Below are positions 11,581-13,330 of a DNA stretch of 13,330 nt, piece by piece. This DNA is from Verrucomicrobiota bacterium (GTDB lineage: Bacteria > Verrucomicrobiota > Verrucomicrobiia > Limisphaerales > AV2), in contig QHOP01000426.1 of the NCBI GenBank assembly GCA_003219345.1, positions 1 through 13,330 on the forward strand, read 5' to 3'. How positions within the stretch are numbered: the stretch's first letter is position 1; every line of letters begins with the position of its first letter. The position numbers and the translations under genes are program-made. Under the pieces are notes generated by a model that ran no database searches, was not told where the DNA came from, and was given only the letters and a program-made list of their open reading frames with translations.

Positions 11581-13330
11581 GGCGCGCCTCGTTTTGTTGT
11601 TGCGTTATGGCTGACACCAGTTCTTTTAACTCGGCCACGGACTTTTTCAAAATCCGAATTTCAACATCCTTTTCCGTCAGTCGTTCTTCGAGTTTTTGGT
11701 TCAGGCCCTGGATCGCCGCCAGCGCCACGCCACCTTCGTCCACCGTGGCGATGTGGCGGTCGTCCTCGCCGACGTGGAACGCGGCGGCAAAATCCTGCGC
11801 CGTGGGGCCGATATGGCGGACGGAATCGTTCTGGCTCTTGTAATTCCAGGTTTGAACCGGCAACTCGGCGAGACGGTCGAGCAACTCGCGTGAGCTTATC
11901 GGGGCGAAGTTGGCTTTGGCGTTGCGATCGCTAAGTGAAGACCAAGAGCCGCTGCCCGCAGGCAATGTCACGCCGGCAACAGGCGTGCCACTGGTGTCGA
12001 TGGCGGAGACAAATCGGACGCCGCCTGTGGCGCGCACAGCGAATTCGTTCGTGACAGTTGAAGCGAAGTCAGCGTCGCCGGAGTCTGCCCAGACGAAGGT
12101 TCCATCGTGAAGAGCGTGCGAGCGCCGACCGGCCGCCAAGCTGTCCTTTCCTCCTGCGATATTGTTTCGACCGCCCGGAACCGTTCCGTAGAGATTGGTA
12201 ACGGTGTTAATATAACCGCCGCCAATGGTGGCAAACGCTGCGTTGGTGCCGACGACGTGGACATAGCCGCCACCAATGGAGGCATTGTAAGCACCTTGCT
12301 GGATAGTATTAGCCTGACCGCCAGCAATGGTAGCTTTGGTAGCGAGCGACTGAATGGAGTTGTACGATCCGCCGCCTATCGATGCGGAATCTGCGAACAA
12401 TGCGATTGTGTTCCCTGTCCCTCCAGTAATGGTGGAAGCGCCCGCGGCAGGGGAAATCACGTTAAAGATTCCCCCGCCAATAAAACAGTCACTGGCATCA
12501 TTGCTGACAACGTTGGCGGAGCCGCCCGCGATTGTGGATGAACTGGCGTTGGCTTGAATCGTATTGTTGTCCCCGCCACCAATCGTAGCGAATGGCGAAT
12601 TGGTTTGAATGGAATTGAAATGACCCGCACAAATAATCGAGTTGAATGCGACGCTTTGAATGGTGTTGCCGTCGCCTCCTCCGATGAAGGAATGCTCAGC
12701 GCGATTCTGGATAGTGTTGAAAACTCCGCCACCAATGAAGGAATCAAGCGCCGCGACTTGAATGATGTTGCCTGCGCCGCCACTGATCGTACCGAAATTC
12801 GCTGCGATTTGGTTGTTTACAGGAATAGGCCCGACTTGATTTGCAATTCCTCCACCGCTGATCGTCGCTCCAACCACATCGGGAGCCACAAAATTGTTAG
12901 ACGCGCCGCCGATAATATTCGCTATCCATCCGGTTAACGGCGAGTTTGTATTGACCTCCAACCGCAACGCCCGCGTTCCATTTACCCAAAGTTCCAATGG
13001 CTGGTTGTCCGTCGTGCCGAGAAAATTCACGCCCGGCACCGTGCCTGCATTGCCGTTCAAGGTCCATGCAGCAGCCACCGTCGAGGCGTTCGTCCAAACC
13101 AGACTCGTGCCGTTGTAGGCCAACACTTGGCCGTTGCCTGGCGCGTCAGACGTGTTCAGTTGTGCGGGAGAAACGGCGCTGGCGGCGATGCCGTTGGCCG
13201 TTGTGGCGGTGGCGGCGAGCGCGGCGTTTACCGAAAACAGAGCATTGGGCGTTGGCGTGAGCGGCTGGCGCGGTGTCAGAAACGTGAATTGGCCGAAGGT
13301 GCCCGAAGGACGCAGACTGATCTCCAACCA
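11561..13330 (-). CDS. YadA-like beta-helix surface protein with C-terminal peptidase S74 chaperone domain, 5' partial
   Basis: The frame runs off the right edge (reading W-L-E-I-S-L-R-P from 13330), so the true start is outside; the TTG at 13325-13327 is not it. The window holds 589 codons. Counting Met/Leu at 13327 as residue 1: a PRQPLTPTPNALF segment (19-31), an Ala/Asn-rich region, then twelve 17-residue repeats of the type (F/T/S)-I-x-G-G-x-x-N-x-I-Q (180-383), as in the left-handed beta-roll of trimeric adhesin heads; a GGRNNIAGGKDSLAAGRRS capping stretch; and an S74 domain (about 460-545) with SLSDRNAKANFAPI, VQTWNYKSQN, HIGPTAQDF and a terminal coiled coil (540-580). Ser466 and Lys471 match the self-cleaving dyad of phage tailspike chaperones. 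Such proteins trimerise, then cut off the chaperone. It is co-transcribed with the small secreted protein. Confidence 0.88.
   Translation of the reverse strand, partial: WLEISLRPSGTFGQFTFLTPRQPLTPTPNALFSVNAALAATATTANGIAASAVSPAQLNTSDAPGNGQVLAYNGTSLVWTNASTVAAAWTLNGNAGTVPGVNFLGTTDNQPLELWVNGTRALRLEVNTNSPLTGWIANIIGGASNNFVAPDVVGATISGGGIANQVGPIPVNNQIAANFGTISGGAGNIIQVAALDSFIGGGVFNTIQNRAEHSFIGGGDGNTIQSVAFNSIICAGHFNSIQTNSPFATIGGGDNNTIQANASSSTIAGGSANVVSNDASDCFIGGGIFNVISPAAGASTITGGTGNTIALFADSASIGGGSYNSIQSLATKATIAGGQANTIQQGAYNASIGGGYVHVVGTNAAFATIGGGYINTVTNLYGTVPGGRNNIAGGKDSLAAGRRSHALHDGTFVWADSGDADFASTVTNEFAVRATGGVRFVSAIDTSGTPVAGVTLPAGSGSWSSLSDRNAKANFAPISSRELLDRLAELPVQTWNYKSQNDSVRHIGPTAQDFAAAFHVGEDDRHIATVDEGGVALAAIQGLNQKLEERLTEKDVEIRILKKSVAELKELVSAITQQQNEARHESSSN
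12179..12790 (-). repeat. Twelve degenerate 51-bp coding repeats
   Basis: Each unit encodes 17 residues such as FIGGGVFNTIQNRAEHS or TIGGGDNNTIQANASSS, lying head to tail with no gaps for residues 180-383 of the beta-helix protein. The DNA copies have diverged considerably while the protein motif is held, so expansion is old and selection acts on the fold. One copy has IICAG in place of the glycine triplet. Confidence 0.85.

Noticed and set aside
12107..12541. Regular spacing near 51 bases suggesting a CRISPR-like array
   Set aside because: The units are adjacent, degenerate and in frame with a beta-helix protein; there are no identical repeats or unique spacers.
13325..13327. TTG as the start of the beta-helix protein
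   Set aside because: The frame continues to the window edge with W-L before E-I-S-L-R-P, a stretch normally internal in this family.

Overview
This 13.3 kb window looks like chromosomal DNA from a Gram-negative, free-living member of the Verrucomicrobiota (Pedosphaera/Limisphaerales type). That placement is inferred from recognised protein styles: a secreted protein with the WFTIDGGGGTS and LSGTIGQPDAG motifs, a beta-helix protein opening with PRQPLTPTPNALF and ending in an S74 chaperone domain, and a prepilin-like LPDWLSDLAPSYL motif behind a signal peptide. An outer-membrane barrel and a lipoprotein show a diderm envelope. Many starts lack a strong Shine-Dalgarno. No 16S gene or species marker is present, so this is a lineage guess.

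Layout. Positions 1-1821 (+) hold the isomerase half of glmS, then mtnP (methylthioadenosine phosphorylase) and a hairpin. Positions 2009-3856 (-) hold a two-gene envelope unit: a small Ala-rich exported protein, then a 410-residue outer-membrane beta-barrel. Positions 4207-5769 (+) hold rmuC. A secreted protein with a prepilin-like segment (5964-7178, +) converges on a small Cys-rich lipoprotein (7228-7677, -). A gap at 7678-8075 contains a possible small fold-back repeat. At 8076-9199 (+) lies a LOG-family nucleotide phosphoribohydrolase, a cupin and the first 38 codons of a GNAT acetyltransferase that ends abruptly.

The accessory part starts where the GNAT gene breaks off. Next to the break, on the minus strand, lies a fragment resembling the T-arm, acceptor strand and CCA end of a tRNA. 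It is followed by an orphan C-terminal coding tail, a small membrane protein overlapping it by ATGA behind a strong Shine-Dalgarno, about 550 bases without a convincing gene but with four closely spaced perfect inverted repeats, and a small basic helix-turn-helix-like protein. I read this as the edge of, or scar from, a tRNA-targeting integrative element, with the hairpin block as a candidate origin, transfer site or structured RNA. This is inference; no complete integrase, relaxase or tRNA is in view.

The right end (11119-13330, -) is an envelope/secretion operon: a large 5'-truncated YadA-like beta-helix protein with twelve 17-residue repeats and a self-cleaving S74-type chaperone domain, overlapping by 20 bp a small secreted protein. 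Housekeeping metabolism is therefore interleaved with lineage-specific surface proteins, and only the stretch of about 9.2-11.1 kb looks mobile.
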